Positions 22,758 to 31,951 of a stretch of DNA of 64,000 bases are shown piece after piece. A program made the translations under genes and the position numbers. The notes below the pieces were generated by a model. That model saw only the letters and a list, made by a program, of their open reading frames with translations. It had not been told where the DNA came from and searched no databases. The stretch comes from Ovoidimarina sediminis (GTDB lineage: Bacteria > Pseudomonadota > Alphaproteobacteria > Rhodobacterales > Rhodobacteraceae), in contig NZ_JAWHTE010000010.1 of the NCBI RefSeq assembly GCF_032586175.1, forward strand, positions 62,001 to 126,000, read 5' to 3'. Every line of letters begins with the position of its first letter. The stretch's first letter is position 1.

Positions 22758-23064
22758 TCCGGGGCCGGAGTTTGCTGCCGAAGCGATGCAAGCATGGCTT
22801 CGAAGAGTTGGTATCAAGCCAATCCGTATCTATCCCGGATCGCCCTGGGAGAACGGATACAACGAGCGGTTTAGCGGCACGCTGTGCCGAGAGGTTCTCA
22901 ACGCCGAGTGGTTCACCACGACCGAGCAGGCGCAGATCGTCATCAATCACTGGCTCAGGCAGTACAATCACACACCGCCGCATCAGGCACTCAACATGCG
23001 TCCGCCCATTCCAGAAACCATATTAGAGAAAGCCCAAATCAGTTGCCCAGAAACAGGGGGCTAG
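22758..23064 (+). pseudogene. IS3-family transposase (OrfB), C-terminal remnant
   Basis: The frame reads GPEFAAEAMQAWLRRVGI, then YPGSPWENGYNERF and HQALNMRP, which is the end of the catalytic domain of an IS3-type OrfB, containing the final Glu of the DDE triad (in PWENGYNERF). Everything upstream of GPEF is missing. It interrupts the minus-strand gene next to it. It is not derived from either IS3-type element elsewhere in the window, as the sequence differs. From 23065 to 23185 I see nothing. Confidence 0.85.
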
Positions 23065-23185
23065 ACACATCCGGTAGCTTCACTGGCTACCAGTCCGCAC
23101 TTCCAAGATGTCCCTGCGCGCATCGCGTACAATTATCCAGGACCGCTTTGGCATGACTCTGCTTCCACACGCTACACATACTAAA

Positions 23186-23308
23186 GGTGCTGCCAGACGA
23201 ATGCGAACCAGTCTCCACAAGGACAGTAGACCTGTCCCTTATGCCGCGCAGAGACCACGCCACTCGGCGAGAGCGGCGGCGCGGTTGGCCTTGAAAAGGT
23301 GTCGGCTG
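23186..23308 (-). repeat. IS6-type element remnant (third copy, left end only)
   Basis: Starting with GGTGCTGCCAGACGAA, this 123-bp piece repeats the left end of copy 2, including the transposase C-terminal codons (CGCCACTCGGCGAGAGC...), and then stops exactly where copy 2 begins at 23309. It shows two IS6-type elements landed or recombined at this boundary. Confidence 0.85.
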
Positions 23309-24123
23309 GGTGCTGCCAGACCAATTCGAACCCGTCTCCACAAGGACAGTAGACCTGCCCCTTATGCCGCGCAAAGCGCGCGCCACTCGGCAAGAGCAGC
23401 GGCTCGGTTCAGCTTGAAATTTGGTCTGGTGTTGAGGCTGCGTTCCGAGTTGAAGAGGTTGTAAATCGAGGCGTGGACCGAGGCGAACTTCTGCAAGCTT
23501 CGCATGCGCCGGAAACGAAGCATCGCCCTCTCCCGTCGTCGAAACGGCAGGTGCGAATTCTCCGCCCGATTGTTCAGCCAGCGACCCGTTTCCTGCCTGT
23601 CAGCTGCACCTATCTCCTTCAGCGCCGCGCCGTATGAGCGCAGCAGATCCGTGACGAAAACATCTGGACAACCATGCTTACGCATTGCTTTCTTTAAGAA
23701 CTTTAATGCCGCCTTCTTATCGCGTGTCTTCGTCACGAAGCTTTCGAGTACTTCACCTTCGTGGTCAACAGCCCGCCAAAGATAGTGTCTCTCGCCGTTG
23801 ATCTTCACGAACATCTCGTCCAGGTGCCATCGCCATCGACTGGATTTCATGCCTTCGATCCGGCGCTTGCGGATTTCCGCGGCAAACATAGGCCCGAACC
23901 GATGCCACCAATATCTCACCGATCCATGGCTGACATCGATGCCCCGTTCATGCAGCAGATCTTCCACATTTCGAAGAGACAGAGGAAACCGCACATATAG
24001 CATCACAGCCGGGCGGATGATCTCGCGGCTCGTTTTGAAATAGCGAAACGGATCAGGTTTGGTCATCCGACGAAGCTACGTAACTGCCCTGCACGTCTCA
24101 AGCTAGTTTGCTCTGACAGTGCC
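23309..24123 (-). mobile_element. IS6-family insertion sequence, copy 2 (815 bp)
   Basis: The inverted ends are GGTGCTGCCAGACCAA (left) and GGCACTGTCAGAGCAA (right, read inward). The element has the same size and orientation as copy 1 at 1751-2565, so the two copies, as direct repeats, bracket the hydrogen module. The flanking 8-mers GTCGGCTG and GGCTAGAG do not match each other. Confidence 0.87.
23362..24066 (-). CDS. IS6-family transposase, copy 2
   Basis: This full-length transposase has 234 residues and DDE residues in WRWHLDEMFVKING, VTDLLRSYG and NRAENSHLPFRRRERAM. It is a close relative of copy 1, with scattered differences concentrated at both ends of the protein (for example it ends RALCAA against RELGAA). 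Both copies look intact, so either could mobilise or rearrange the segment between them. Confidence 0.95.
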   Translation of the reverse strand: MTKPDPFRYFKTSREIIRPAVMLYVRFPLSLRNVEDLLHERGIDVSHGSVRYWWHRFGPMFAAEIRKRRIEGMKSSRWRWHLDEMFVKINGERHYLWRAVDHEGEVLESFVTKTRDKKAALKFLKKAMRKHGCPDVFVTDLLRSYGAALKEIGAADRQETGRWLNNRAENSHLPFRRRERAMLRFRRMRSLQKFASVHASIYNLFNSERSLNTRPNFKLNRAAALAEWRALCAA

Positions 24124-24189
24124 GGCTAGAGTGGTGATGAACCACCGTTCGGGTGCGGGAAGCCAGAGTTGGGGATTTGGAACCGAGCG

Positions 24190-25164
24190 ATGAAGAGCAG
24201 ATCATTTGACGTTGTGCGAGCAGCAATGCTTTTCCCAACCTTTGAGGTGCTGGAGAAGTCCGGCGTCTCAGTGAACCGCCTTCTGAACTCAAATGGCTTC
24301 CGCGCGTTTCAATTCCGAGATCCTTGCGCCACGGTGCCATATCCCCTTGTGAGCGAACTCTGGGATCGCATTCTTCGCACCGAGGGTGTTGAGGTAATCG
24401 AAGTGATCTCACGAGCATACTCAAAGGATCGAATTCCCGGCTGGGGGGCGGCGATCCTCTCGCATCCCACCGTACTGGCAGCGCTGAAAGCTGGCGCATC
24501 TCCCTCACGGCGAACGTTCAGCAGTTGGCGCGCTGGGCTCGAGTTGCGGGATGCGGATGCCGTGTACACCTCCCGAATAAACTTGAACAGCCGCGATCGG
24601 GTATGGGAAGCCGCAATCGCCATCCGCCTGACATTGGACACGTTTCGTGCCGGCGGTCAGGAGGATTGGATGCCGACGAAAATTGATCTGCCGCTGAACG
24701 TCCCTTCCATGATCGACGGGCTCTTCGACTTCGAGGCGGTTGACGTACGTTTCGGGCAAGACGCGATGCGCCTCTATTTTGATCCGATTATTCTTGGCGA
24801 AAAGCTCCGTGACAAGGGCGAGCAAGATGCCTCAAGCTTCGGCGTTCCAGACCTGACCAGCGCTAAGATTTTCGATTTGCTGCAGTCACTTAAGCCTGAC
24901 TGTCGGCCGTCGATCGAAGTCATCGCAGAGTCTTTTGAGGTCTCACCGCGAACAATCGAGAGACGGCTTGAACAGGAGAACACAACGTTCCGCGGGGTGC
25001 TCAAAACCTGGCGCACTGGACGAGCCCTTGAACTTCTACAGAATTCACGTTTGTCCATCGAAGAGATTTCGACAATCCTGCACTACAGCACGGCGTCGCA
25101 CTTCCATCGTGCGTTTCGGAGCTGGACGGGCATGACCCCGGGTCAATATCGAGATGCGATGTGA
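24190..25164 (+). CDS. AraC-family regulator with arabinose-binding-like N-domain, copy A
   Basis: The protein has 324 residues from the ATG at 24190. The N-terminal two thirds match the sensor domain found in OruR/ArgR-like AraC proteins (FRDPCATVPYPLVSELWDRI, DRIPGWGAAILSHPT). The C-terminal third has two helix-turn-helix motifs (IEVIAESFEVSPRTIERRL and IEEISTILHYSTASHFHRAFRSWTGMTPGQYR). It lies directly upstream of a sulfatase gene in the same direction and probably controls it. A paralogue lies at 30971-31951. Confidence 0.9.
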   Translation: MKSRSFDVVRAAMLFPTFEVLEKSGVSVNRLLNSNGFRAFQFRDPCATVPYPLVSELWDRILRTEGVEVIEVISRAYSKDRIPGWGAAILSHPTVLAALKAGASPSRRTFSSWRAGLELRDADAVYTSRINLNSRDRVWEAAIAIRLTLDTFRAGGQEDWMPTKIDLPLNVPSMIDGLFDFEAVDVRFGQDAMRLYFDPIILGEKLRDKGEQDASSFGVPDLTSAKIFDLLQSLKPDCRPSIEVIAESFEVSPRTIERRLEQENTTFRGVLKTWRTGRALELLQNSRLSIEEISTILHYSTASHFHRAFRSWTGMTPGQYRDAM

Positions 25165-25283
25165 CCTAGGTTTACACGCCCCCCAACACACACAACCTGT
25201 CGCGAAATGGTAATTTGTTCTGTTTCGCAACTACGATAGCATGCACTGGGATAAGCATAATTCGTCCGGGGGGAGTAGCTTCT

Positions 25284-26867
25284 ATGTTGCTGATTTCTAA
25301 TTCTTTTCGCGGAATGATTTGGGCCGGTGCCGTGCTATTCACTGCGGTGATTTCAACTGCAGCGTTCTCACAACCCAGCGAGAAACCGAATATTTTGGTC
25401 GTGTGGGGCGATGACATTGGAGTCGCGAATATCTCCGCCTACACACGCGGACTAGTTGGTTATCAGACGCCCAATATCGATCGGATGGCGAATGAAGGTA
25501 TGATGTTCACCGACTATTACGGCGAGCAGTCATGCACCGCGGGGCGTTCGTCTTTCATCACCGGACAAAGCGTCTTCAGAACTGGTCTATCCAAAGTAGG
25601 CTTGCCTGGCGCGGAACTTGGGATGCGCGAAGAAGACCCCACGATTGCGGGTTTGCTCAAGGCACAGGGCTATGTGACCGGTCAATTCGGCAAGAACCAT
25701 CTTGGTGACCGAGATGAACATCTGCCGACAAACCATGGCTTCGATGAATTTCTGGGCAACCTCTACCATCTGAACGCGGAGGAAGAACCCGAACTCGAGG
25801 ATTATCCTCGCGACATGGTGTTGAAGGATGGCCGCACCTTTCTGGAAGCTTTCGGCCCGCGCGGCGTGATCCACTCCACGTCAGATGGCGCGATTGAAGA
25901 CACTGGACCTTTGACGCGGAAGCGGATGGAAACCATCGATGACACAACAGCCGAAGCTGCCCTTTCATTTATTGAAGCCGCCCATGCTGACGGCACTCCG
26001 TTCTTCGTTTGGTGGAATGGGACTCGGATGCACTTCCGCACCCACGTCAAAGAAGAATTGCGCGGAATATCGGGGCAGGATGAATATGCTGACGGGATGG
26101 TTGAGCATGACATGCATATCGGCCTCTTCCTCGACAAGCTCGATGAGCTGGGGATCGCGGAAAACACGCTAGTCCTGTATTCGACCGACAACGGCGTTCA
26201 CATGAACACATGGCCGGATGCCGGCATGACACCGTTCCGCGGCGAAAAGAACACCAATTGGGAAGGCGGCTGGCGCGTACCCGCTATGGTGCGGTGGCCA
26301 GGCCGGATTGAAGCGGGTGCAGTGTCCAATGACATCATGCACCACATGGATTGGTTGCCCACCTTTCTGGCCGCAGCAGGTGTGCCCGACATCAAAGAGC
26401 AACTCATGGAGGGCGGCGTCGAAGCCATCGGCCGTGAGTATCGCGTGCATCTGGATGGGTACAATTTCCTGCCATACTTGACCGGTGAGGCAGCAACCGG
26501 TCCTCGGGAAGAGGTCTTCTATTTCTCGGATGATGGCGACCTAACAGCTCTGCGCTGGAACGATTGGAAAATGATCTTCATGGAGCAACGGCAGGAAACG
26601 ACGCTTGGTGCCTGGTTTGAGCCCTTTACTCCGCTGCGCGCTCCTTTGCTGTTCAACTTGCGCCGAGATCCGTACGAACGGGCAAACCTGACGTCGAACA
26701 CCTACTGGGACTGGTTCATAGATCATGCCTATCTGATGGTTCCGGCACAGGTCTACGTCGCTGGGTTCCTGGAGACGTTTGTCGAGTATCCGCCGCGACA
26801 GAAAGCGGCCAGTTTCTCGCTCGACCAGGTGCTGGAAAAGCTTCAACAGGGTACAGGCTCGCAGTGA
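25284..26867 (+). CDS. Secreted arylsulfatase-type sulfatase, A
   Basis: The protein has 527 residues from the ATG at 25284, which follows GGGGGGAG. A signal peptide (to about residue 29) sends it to the periplasm. The sulfatase core begins PNILVVWGDDIG (metal-binding Asp43/Asp44). The catalytic site is CTAGR at residues 84-88; Cys84 would be oxidised to formylglycine by a sulfatase-modifying enzyme, whose gene is not in the window. It hydrolyses sulfate esters; the natural substrate is unknown. The next gene, an octaheme cytochrome, is 13 bp downstream and likely co-transcribed. Confidence 0.92.
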   Translation: MLLISNSFRGMIWAGAVLFTAVISTAAFSQPSEKPNILVVWGDDIGVANISAYTRGLVGYQTPNIDRMANEGMMFTDYYGEQSCTAGRSSFITGQSVFRTGLSKVGLPGAELGMREEDPTIAGLLKAQGYVTGQFGKNHLGDRDEHLPTNHGFDEFLGNLYHLNAEEEPELEDYPRDMVLKDGRTFLEAFGPRGVIHSTSDGAIEDTGPLTRKRMETIDDTTAEAALSFIEAAHADGTPFFVWWNGTRMHFRTHVKEELRGISGQDEYADGMVEHDMHIGLFLDKLDELGIAENTLVLYSTDNGVHMNTWPDAGMTPFRGEKNTNWEGGWRVPAMVRWPGRIEAGAVSNDIMHHMDWLPTFLAAAGVPDIKEQLMEGGVEAIGREYRVHLDGYNFLPYLTGEAATGPREEVFYFSDDGDLTALRWNDWKMIFMEQRQETTLGAWFEPFTPLRAPLLFNLRRDPYERANLTSNTYWDWFIDHAYLMVPAQVYVAGFLETFVEYPPRQKAASFSLDQVLEKLQQGTGSQ

Positions 26868-26880
26868 TATCGGGAACCGG

Positions 26881-28863
26881 ATGATCAAGTTACTATCCGG
26901 TTCCACCATGCGGCAACTCGCATGCCAGAGAGTCCGCCGCCCCGCATTGTACCTCGTGTTTGGGGTGCTACTTCCCGCGTTCGCCTTTGAAGCCGAGGCA
27001 CAGGCGACACCGAGCTACGTAGGCTCAGAGCAATGTGCCGGGTGCCATGAAGCCGTCGGTCTCGCCTGGCGGCAGTCGCATCACGCATTGGCTTGGACGC
27101 CGGCGCGCCCGGATACCATCGTGGCCGATTTCGACGGGACAGACTTCTCTGGCGAGGGCGTCGAAGCCCAATTCAATATTGGAGAAGGAGGAACGTACGA
27201 CATTACCGTGACCGAAGCAGATGGGGACACCAGAAGCTACGAGGTGCATTCTGTCGTAGGGATCGAACCTCTACAGCAATACCTGTTGGAAACGGCGCCG
27301 GGACGCTTACAGAGCTTCGACATAGTTTGGGATGTCGAGAAAGAGCGTTGGTACCACCTCTACCCGGGGCAAGACCTTCCCCCAGACGACGGGTTGCATT
27401 GGACAGGCCCGTACAAGAATTGGAACGGTCGCTGCGCAGAGTGCCACGCGACCGGTTTCAAGAAGAATTACAATCCCAGCACGCGTGGCTTTGCGTCGAC
27501 GCAGGCGGAAATCGGAGTTGGTTGTGAGGCTTGCCATGGTCCGGGCTCCGAACACGTCGATTGGGCGGACGGGCAGGGTCTCGCCGAGGACGCCAACGAT
27601 CTTGGTCCGAAGGGCTTTTCTGCATCGTTCGACGAAAGCGAGAAGACAATCCAACAATGTGCGGGGTGCCACTCGCGCCGTGAGGCCCTCGGTGACGGCA
27701 ACCCCTTGCCAGGAACACTCTATCACGACGCCTACAACCTCGCCCTTTTGAGGCCCGGGCTTTATCATGCTGACGGGCAGATACAGGACGAAGTCTACGT
27801 CTACGGATCGTTTCTCCAGTCGAAGATGTACGCGCGAGGCGTCGGTTGTTTGAACTGCCACGATGCCCACACGGCTGAACTTGTGGCTGATGGAAACGCT
27901 GTATGCACCCAATGCCATTCACCCGCCGGCAATCCCGCGTTCCCGACTTTGTCGGGCTTTGAATATGATAGTGCGGCTCACCACTTCCATGCACCGGCCG
28001 GCGCCGGCGCTGAGTGTAAGAACTGCCACATGATCGAGCGGACCTATATGGGGATCGACGGCCGTCGAGATCACTCATTCCGGATTCCGCGGCCCGATCT
28101 GGCGCCGATCACCGGTGGGCCGGATGCCTGCACGGACTGCCATAATGACCGTGATCCTGCCTGGGCCGCAGCCCGGGTCACGGAGTGGTTTCCGGAGAGC
28201 CGCAATCGTGGTCCCCATTTCGGTATGGTGCTGGCGCGCGGGCGAACAGACCCTGCCGCCGAAACCGGCGACCTTTTGGCGTTGGCCGCCGATGAGGGAC
28301 AGCCGGGCATCGTCCGTGCGACGGCTATGTGGCTCTTGGAGATCGCCTCCGACGGTGCGGCTGCGAGCGCCCTAGTCCCGCTTCTGACTGACTCCGACCC
28401 TGTCGTGAGAGCCGCCGCCATACGGCTTCAGAGAATTGCTCCGCACCGCGAACGGGTCTCCAGACTGGCCGGCGTATTGAATGACCCGGTCCGGACGGTG
28501 CGGATTGCGGCCGCGCAGGCACTCTTGGACGTATCGTCCACGGAATTGGGGGACGGCACCACGGCAGCTTTGCGCGCAGCTCTTGATGACTGGCAGAGAG
28601 CCATCAGAAATCGTCTCGATTTCCCGGAAACGCATCTGCAGAACGCAGGGCTCGCGTTGACGCAGAGAAACGTTCCGGCTGCGGTCAGGGCATTTCGCGA
28701 GGTAGTCACTCTTGATCCTCAGCGAGTGGAAGCATGGTCTATGCTGGTCCGCCTCGCGGCCGCGACCCGAGGTGCCGAAGGCGCGAGAGCCGTTTTAGAT
28801 GAAGCACTCGCTCTGAACCCAGAAGATGAGGAATTGCGCAGTTATGACCGAGAGATCCCGTAG
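26881..28863 (+). CDS. Octaheme c-type cytochrome with C-terminal HEAT/TPR repeats
   Basis: The protein has 660 residues with an N-terminal signal region (hydrophobic segment ending FEAEAQ). Eight CxxCH haem sites are visible: CAGCH, CAECH, CEACH, CAGCH, CLNCH, CTQCH, CKNCH and CTDCH, all in the first 420 residues. The rest is made of helical repeats, first HEAT-like (PLLTDSDPVVRAAAIRLQ, VLNDPVRTVRIAAAQAL), then TPR-like at the end (VPAAVRAFREVVTLDPQRVEAW). It should carry electrons in the periplasm. The layout matches cytochrome c554-like multihaem proteins of unknown partner. Why it follows a sulfatase is unclear. Confidence 0.92.
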   Translation: MIKLLSGSTMRQLACQRVRRPALYLVFGVLLPAFAFEAEAQATPSYVGSEQCAGCHEAVGLAWRQSHHALAWTPARPDTIVADFDGTDFSGEGVEAQFNIGEGGTYDITVTEADGDTRSYEVHSVVGIEPLQQYLLETAPGRLQSFDIVWDVEKERWYHLYPGQDLPPDDGLHWTGPYKNWNGRCAECHATGFKKNYNPSTRGFASTQAEIGVGCEACHGPGSEHVDWADGQGLAEDANDLGPKGFSASFDESEKTIQQCAGCHSRREALGDGNPLPGTLYHDAYNLALLRPGLYHADGQIQDEVYVYGSFLQSKMYARGVGCLNCHDAHTAELVADGNAVCTQCHSPAGNPAFPTLSGFEYDSAAHHFHAPAGAGAECKNCHMIERTYMGIDGRRDHSFRIPRPDLAPITGGPDACTDCHNDRDPAWAAARVTEWFPESRNRGPHFGMVLARGRTDPAAETGDLLALAADEGQPGIVRATAMWLLEIASDGAAASALVPLLTDSDPVVRAAAIRLQRIAPHRERVSRLAGVLNDPVRTVRIAAAQALLDVSSTELGDGTTAALRAALDDWQRAIRNRLDFPETHLQNAGLALTQRNVPAAVRAFREVVTLDPQRVEAWSMLVRLAAATRGAEGARAVLDEALALNPEDEELRSYDREIP

Positions 28864-29053
28864 TTGTCAGATTGCCCCGAGGGTGATCACAGGCCTTTCT
28901 GGACAACCCTTTGGGTGCCGGTTGGTCGCTACGGATTCTTTCAAGATCGCACGGGAAACAGAGGCTCTCATGTTGGCACCTTCCATAAAAGTCGCCGTGG
29001 CGAGTGGGATCACCAGTACTCGTCAGGCGATTAGCGCCAATAAAATATCGGGT

Positions 29054-29557
29054 ATGGGCGCAGGAAATCCCGGGCGGAGTTTTCGTCGGTTCTTAAAATT
29101 CCGACTTGGAATTTGGCGGGCCGTAAGAACCATAATTTTGAACGGCATCCGCGGATCTTTCCCCCTTGTCGGGATGCTTGCATTGTCCAGTGGTGCAGTA
29201 GCGCAATCCGACACCGAAGCCTTGGCCAAGCAGCTCTCTAACCCGGTTGCATCCTTGATCACCGTTCCATTTCAACTGAATTTTGACGACGGGCTTGGTC
29301 CGGACGGCAGTGGGCAAAGGACAACATTGAACCTACAGCCGGTTGTCCCGATCTCTCTCGGAGAAAACTGGAACCTGATTTCTCGCACAATTGTTCCGAT
29401 CATTGACCAGAAGGACGTCATACCTGGTATTTCACAATCTGGCGTGGGCGATATCGTGCAAAGCTTCTTTTTCTCACCCAAGGCGCCCACCGCGGAAGGA
29501 TTGATTTGGGGGGCCGGCCCAGTCTTTCTGTTGCCCACACATTCTGCAGTCTGGTCC
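29054..29557 (+). pseudogene. Outer-membrane beta-barrel protein, truncated by an IS3 element
   Basis: From the ATG at 29054 the frame encodes a signal region ending SSGAVAQ, then QLSNPVASLITVPFQLNFDDGLGP and IVPIIDQKDVIPGISQSGVGDI, typical of the transporter/neuromedin-U-type family of small barrels. It breaks off at about residue 168 where an IS3-family element begins. No continuation is found beyond the element, so the 3' half has been lost as well. It follows the cytochrome gene and may have been part of the same operon. Confidence 0.75.
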
Positions 29558-29585
29558 GCCCCCACTGAGTGGTCCAAGTTAATTG

Positions 29586-30401
29586 TTAGTGCATGACGAG
29601 CCTCCGATCCATCGGGATGATGCTTTCCGGAGCTGGTGGGCGGTATCCGAGAGCACTGTGCGGGCGAACGGTGTTGTAATGGATACGCCATTGCTCGATG
29701 AGGATCTGCGCCTCGCGGAGTGAGTAGAAGATCTCGCCATTGAGCAGTTCATCCCTGAGCCGGGCGTTGAAGCTCTCGACGTAGCCGTTCTCCCAAGGTG
29801 ATCCCGGTTCGATATAGGCGGTCTTGGCGCCGACCGCGGCGATCCAGTCACGGACCGCGCCGGCAACGAACTCGGGGCCTTTGTCCGAGCGAATGTACTC
29901 TGGTGGCCCCCTTAGTATGAAGAGATCGATCAACGCGTCGAGGACATCGATCGAGTTCAGCTTGCGTGCAACACAGATCATGAGCGCCTCCCGGGTGAAC
30001 TCGTCGAGGATGACGAGGATGCGATAGGGTCGGCCGTCGTGGGTGCGATCCTGAACAAAGTCGTAGGACCAGACATGGTTTGGCCGCTCCGGCCTGAGCC
30101 GGATGCAGGAGCCGTCGTTCAGCCAGAGCCGGCTTCGCTTCTTCTGCTTCGGTGGGATCTTAAGCCCTTCGCGCCGCCAGATGCGCTCGACCCGTTTGTG
30201 GTTCACGTGCCAGCCCGCCTGGTTCAGCAGTGCCGTCACCGGCCTGTAGCCGTAGCGCCCATACTGCGTCGCCAGTTCGATGATGTCCGCCGTCAGGCGA
30301 TCTTCATCCGGGCGGCCCCGCGGAACCTTGCGCTGTGTCGAGCGGTGCTGACCGAGCGTGCGGCAGGCGCGGCGCTCCGATACGCCAAGCGTCTGCCGCA
30401 C
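29586..30401 (-). CDS. IS3-family transposase OrfB (DDE catalytic part)
   Basis: The 271-residue frame (start written as GTG at 30401; native synthesis is likely by frameshift from orfA) shows an HTH_21 region (RYGYRPVTALLNQAGWHVNHKRVERIWRREGL), then the catalytic Asp residues in WSYDFVQDRT and YIRSDKGPEF and the Glu in PWENGYVESFNARL. It appears intact. Confidence 0.95.
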   Translation of the reverse strand: MRQTLGVSERRACRTLGQHRSTQRKVPRGRPDEDRLTADIIELATQYGRYGYRPVTALLNQAGWHVNHKRVERIWRREGLKIPPKQKKRSRLWLNDGSCIRLRPERPNHVWSYDFVQDRTHDGRPYRILVILDEFTREALMICVARKLNSIDVLDALIDLFILRGPPEYIRSDKGPEFVAGAVRDWIAAVGAKTAYIEPGSPWENGYVESFNARLRDELLNGEIFYSLREAQILIEQWRIHYNTVRPHSALGYRPPAPESIIPMDRRLVMH

Positions 30402-30433
30402 GCGGTCGATGCACTGCCTGCGACGCGAAGGGC

Positions 30434-30739
30434 TCAGAAGTTTCCCTTTGCCGCCTCGGTCAGGATCATCTTATCGAGGGTCAGGTCGGAGACCGCGCGC
30501 CTCAGCCGGGCATTCTCCTTCTCCAGCTCCTTCAGGCGCTTCAACTGATCCCGGCTCATCCCGCCGTACTGTCGGCGCCAACGGTAGTATGTCTGCTGCG
30601 TCACGCCGATCTGGCGTACCGCCTCCGCAATACTCATGCCCTGACCCTGCAGCACTTCAACTTGCCGCAGCTTCATGACGATATCTTCAGGCTTCTCTCG
30701 CTTCCCAGCCATCTCCTGGTCCTCCAATAGACGGGGCAA
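30434..30739 (-). CDS. IS3-family transposase OrfA
   Basis: The protein has 101 residues with a helix-turn-helix (MSIAEAVRQIGVTQQTYYRWRRQYGG) followed by a leucine-zipper helix (LKRLKELEKENARLRRAVSDL). It ends TEAAKGNF, the common end of this OrfA type, with the OrfB frame beginning at the same point. It works with OrfB. Confidence 0.93.
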   Translation of the reverse strand: MPRLLEDQEMAGKREKPEDIVMKLRQVEVLQGQGMSIAEAVRQIGVTQQTYYRWRRQYGGMSRDQLKRLKELEKENARLRRAVSDLTLDKMILTEAAKGNF

Positions 30740-30774
30740 AACTACCCCAGTTGGTGGACCACTTCAGTGGGGGC

Positions 30775-30880
30775 ACTCCAAGGCGGGAGCCGGCGCGGCA
30801 GGGATCAATTTCGCAAGTTTCCGGAGGTTTTGGGCGGTTGCGGCGAGGAGGAACCCGCTCATGTCGGATCATTTGCTTCT
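30775..30880 (-). pseudogene. IS1182-like transposase, C-terminal remnant
   Basis: The minus strand reads MSGFLLAATAQNLRKLAKLI, matching the end of IS1182/IS5-superfamily transposases. It joins directly to the end of the IS3 element and has no catalytic part. Between it and the AraC gene end at 30971 nothing else is recognisable. Confidence 0.6.
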
Positions 30881-30970
30881 GGCCTCACCGGCTGACTAAC
30901 GCTTATCGAAAGTTTCATTGAAACCAGCGGTCTGAAGCAATAACCATTCGGCGAAAAAAAGGGATGCGGA

Positions 30971-31951
30971 TCAAGGCGCCCTATGTTCGCGGTATATCTT
31001 CGGTGTCAGGCCCGTCCATCTGCGGAAAGCTCTTATGAAGTGAGAGCTGTGCCGGTAGCCAAGGCGCCCTGCGAGTTCCCGAACTGACATGCGTGTGTCT
31101 TGCAGCGACTGCACCGCAACTGAGAAGCGCCAGTGCTCCAGCATCTCTGAAAATGTCGTACCCTCCTCAGCGAGAGATCGCTGCAACATACGAGACGACA
31201 TTTCGAACATTCCGGAGATCGAGGTAATGTTGAGATGCACTGGCGATTCGATTGAACCGAGTATCTTTTGCAGCCGGTCCCGCCGTCGTTCCGGCACATG
31301 CGGCAAGCCAGGTCTTCCACTCTCGCCGGGCGGCATCTTTCGGGTGAGAAGCGACGAATCGAAATACAGGCAATTGGCTATCTGACCGGTCCGAACCTCG
31401 ACAGCCGAAAGGTCGAACAACTCTTCGAGAAACTCGGGATCGTTGAATTCAGTGTCTATCCGATCAGGCATCCAGTCCGGACCGCATGCGGCCCGGAAAC
31501 CGTCGATTGCAAGAGGAAGGGAAAACATCGACTTCCATTCTGACCCGCGCTGTGCACCTGCCAGATACCGATCTTCGAAGATGGCCGTGCGGCCTTCCAC
31601 TCTGACCAGAATTTGGTTGTCCGAGAAGATCCGGGCTTGCGTCGAACCTGCGAGATCTATGGCTTCCAGAACGTCATAGGTGCCGGTGATCGTTTCGCCC
31701 CAGCCAGGGATGTTTTGCATTGCGTACCATTGGGCGACGAACGCGTATGCCTCTCGTCCTTGTTCGGCGGCGACCTGTTCGAAGAATTGGCACACGCAGG
31801 CCTGCGGAACGATTGCTCCGGGATCATCTAAGCAAAATTCACCAAGGGACGTCTTGCGGTTTAAGCGGTGTAGATTAACGCCGGCAGACGACAGCGCTTG
31901 GAACGCGGGTTGAAGAAATCCAACGCTGACGCAATCCATTGAGGTACTCAC
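30971..31951 (-). CDS. AraC-family regulator with arabinose-binding-like N-domain, copy B
   Basis: The protein has 326 residues and is a paralogue of the regulator at 24190-25164: the sensor domain has the equivalent FCLDDPGAIVPQACVCQFFEQ and QNIPGWGETITGTYDVLEAI segments, and the C-terminus has the two helix-turn-helix units (NITSISGMFEMSSRMLQRSL and VRELAGRLGYRHSSHFIRAFRRWTGLTPKIYR). It is divergent from the L,D-transpeptidase gene. Its target is not evident from the sequence. Confidence 0.9.
   Translation of the reverse strand: MSTSMDCVSVGFLQPAFQALSSAGVNLHRLNRKTSLGEFCLDDPGAIVPQACVCQFFEQVAAEQGREAYAFVAQWYAMQNIPGWGETITGTYDVLEAIDLAGSTQARIFSDNQILVRVEGRTAIFEDRYLAGAQRGSEWKSMFSLPLAIDGFRAACGPDWMPDRIDTEFNDPEFLEELFDLSAVEVRTGQIANCLYFDSSLLTRKMPPGESGRPGLPHVPERRRDRLQKILGSIESPVHLNITSISGMFEMSSRMLQRSLAEEGTTFSEMLEHWRFSVAVQSLQDTRMSVRELAGRLGYRHSSHFIRAFRRWTGLTPKIYREHRAP

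Larger units (their letters stand above)
29558..30774 (-). mobile_element. IS3-family insertion sequence, first element
   Basis: Inverted ends GCCCCCACTGAGTGGTCCA (left) and GCCCCCACTGAAGTGGTCCA (right, read inward) enclose orfA and orfB on the minus strand, about 1.2 kb in all. No target duplication is visible, and another IS fragment abuts the right end, so sequence was lost on that side. Confidence 0.9.

Noticed and set aside
22786..23064. Possible complete small gene starting at the ATG in MQAWLRR
   Set aside because: The reading frame continues upstream as GPEFAAEA, typical IS3 OrfB sequence, so it is a transposase fragment and not a gene with its own start.
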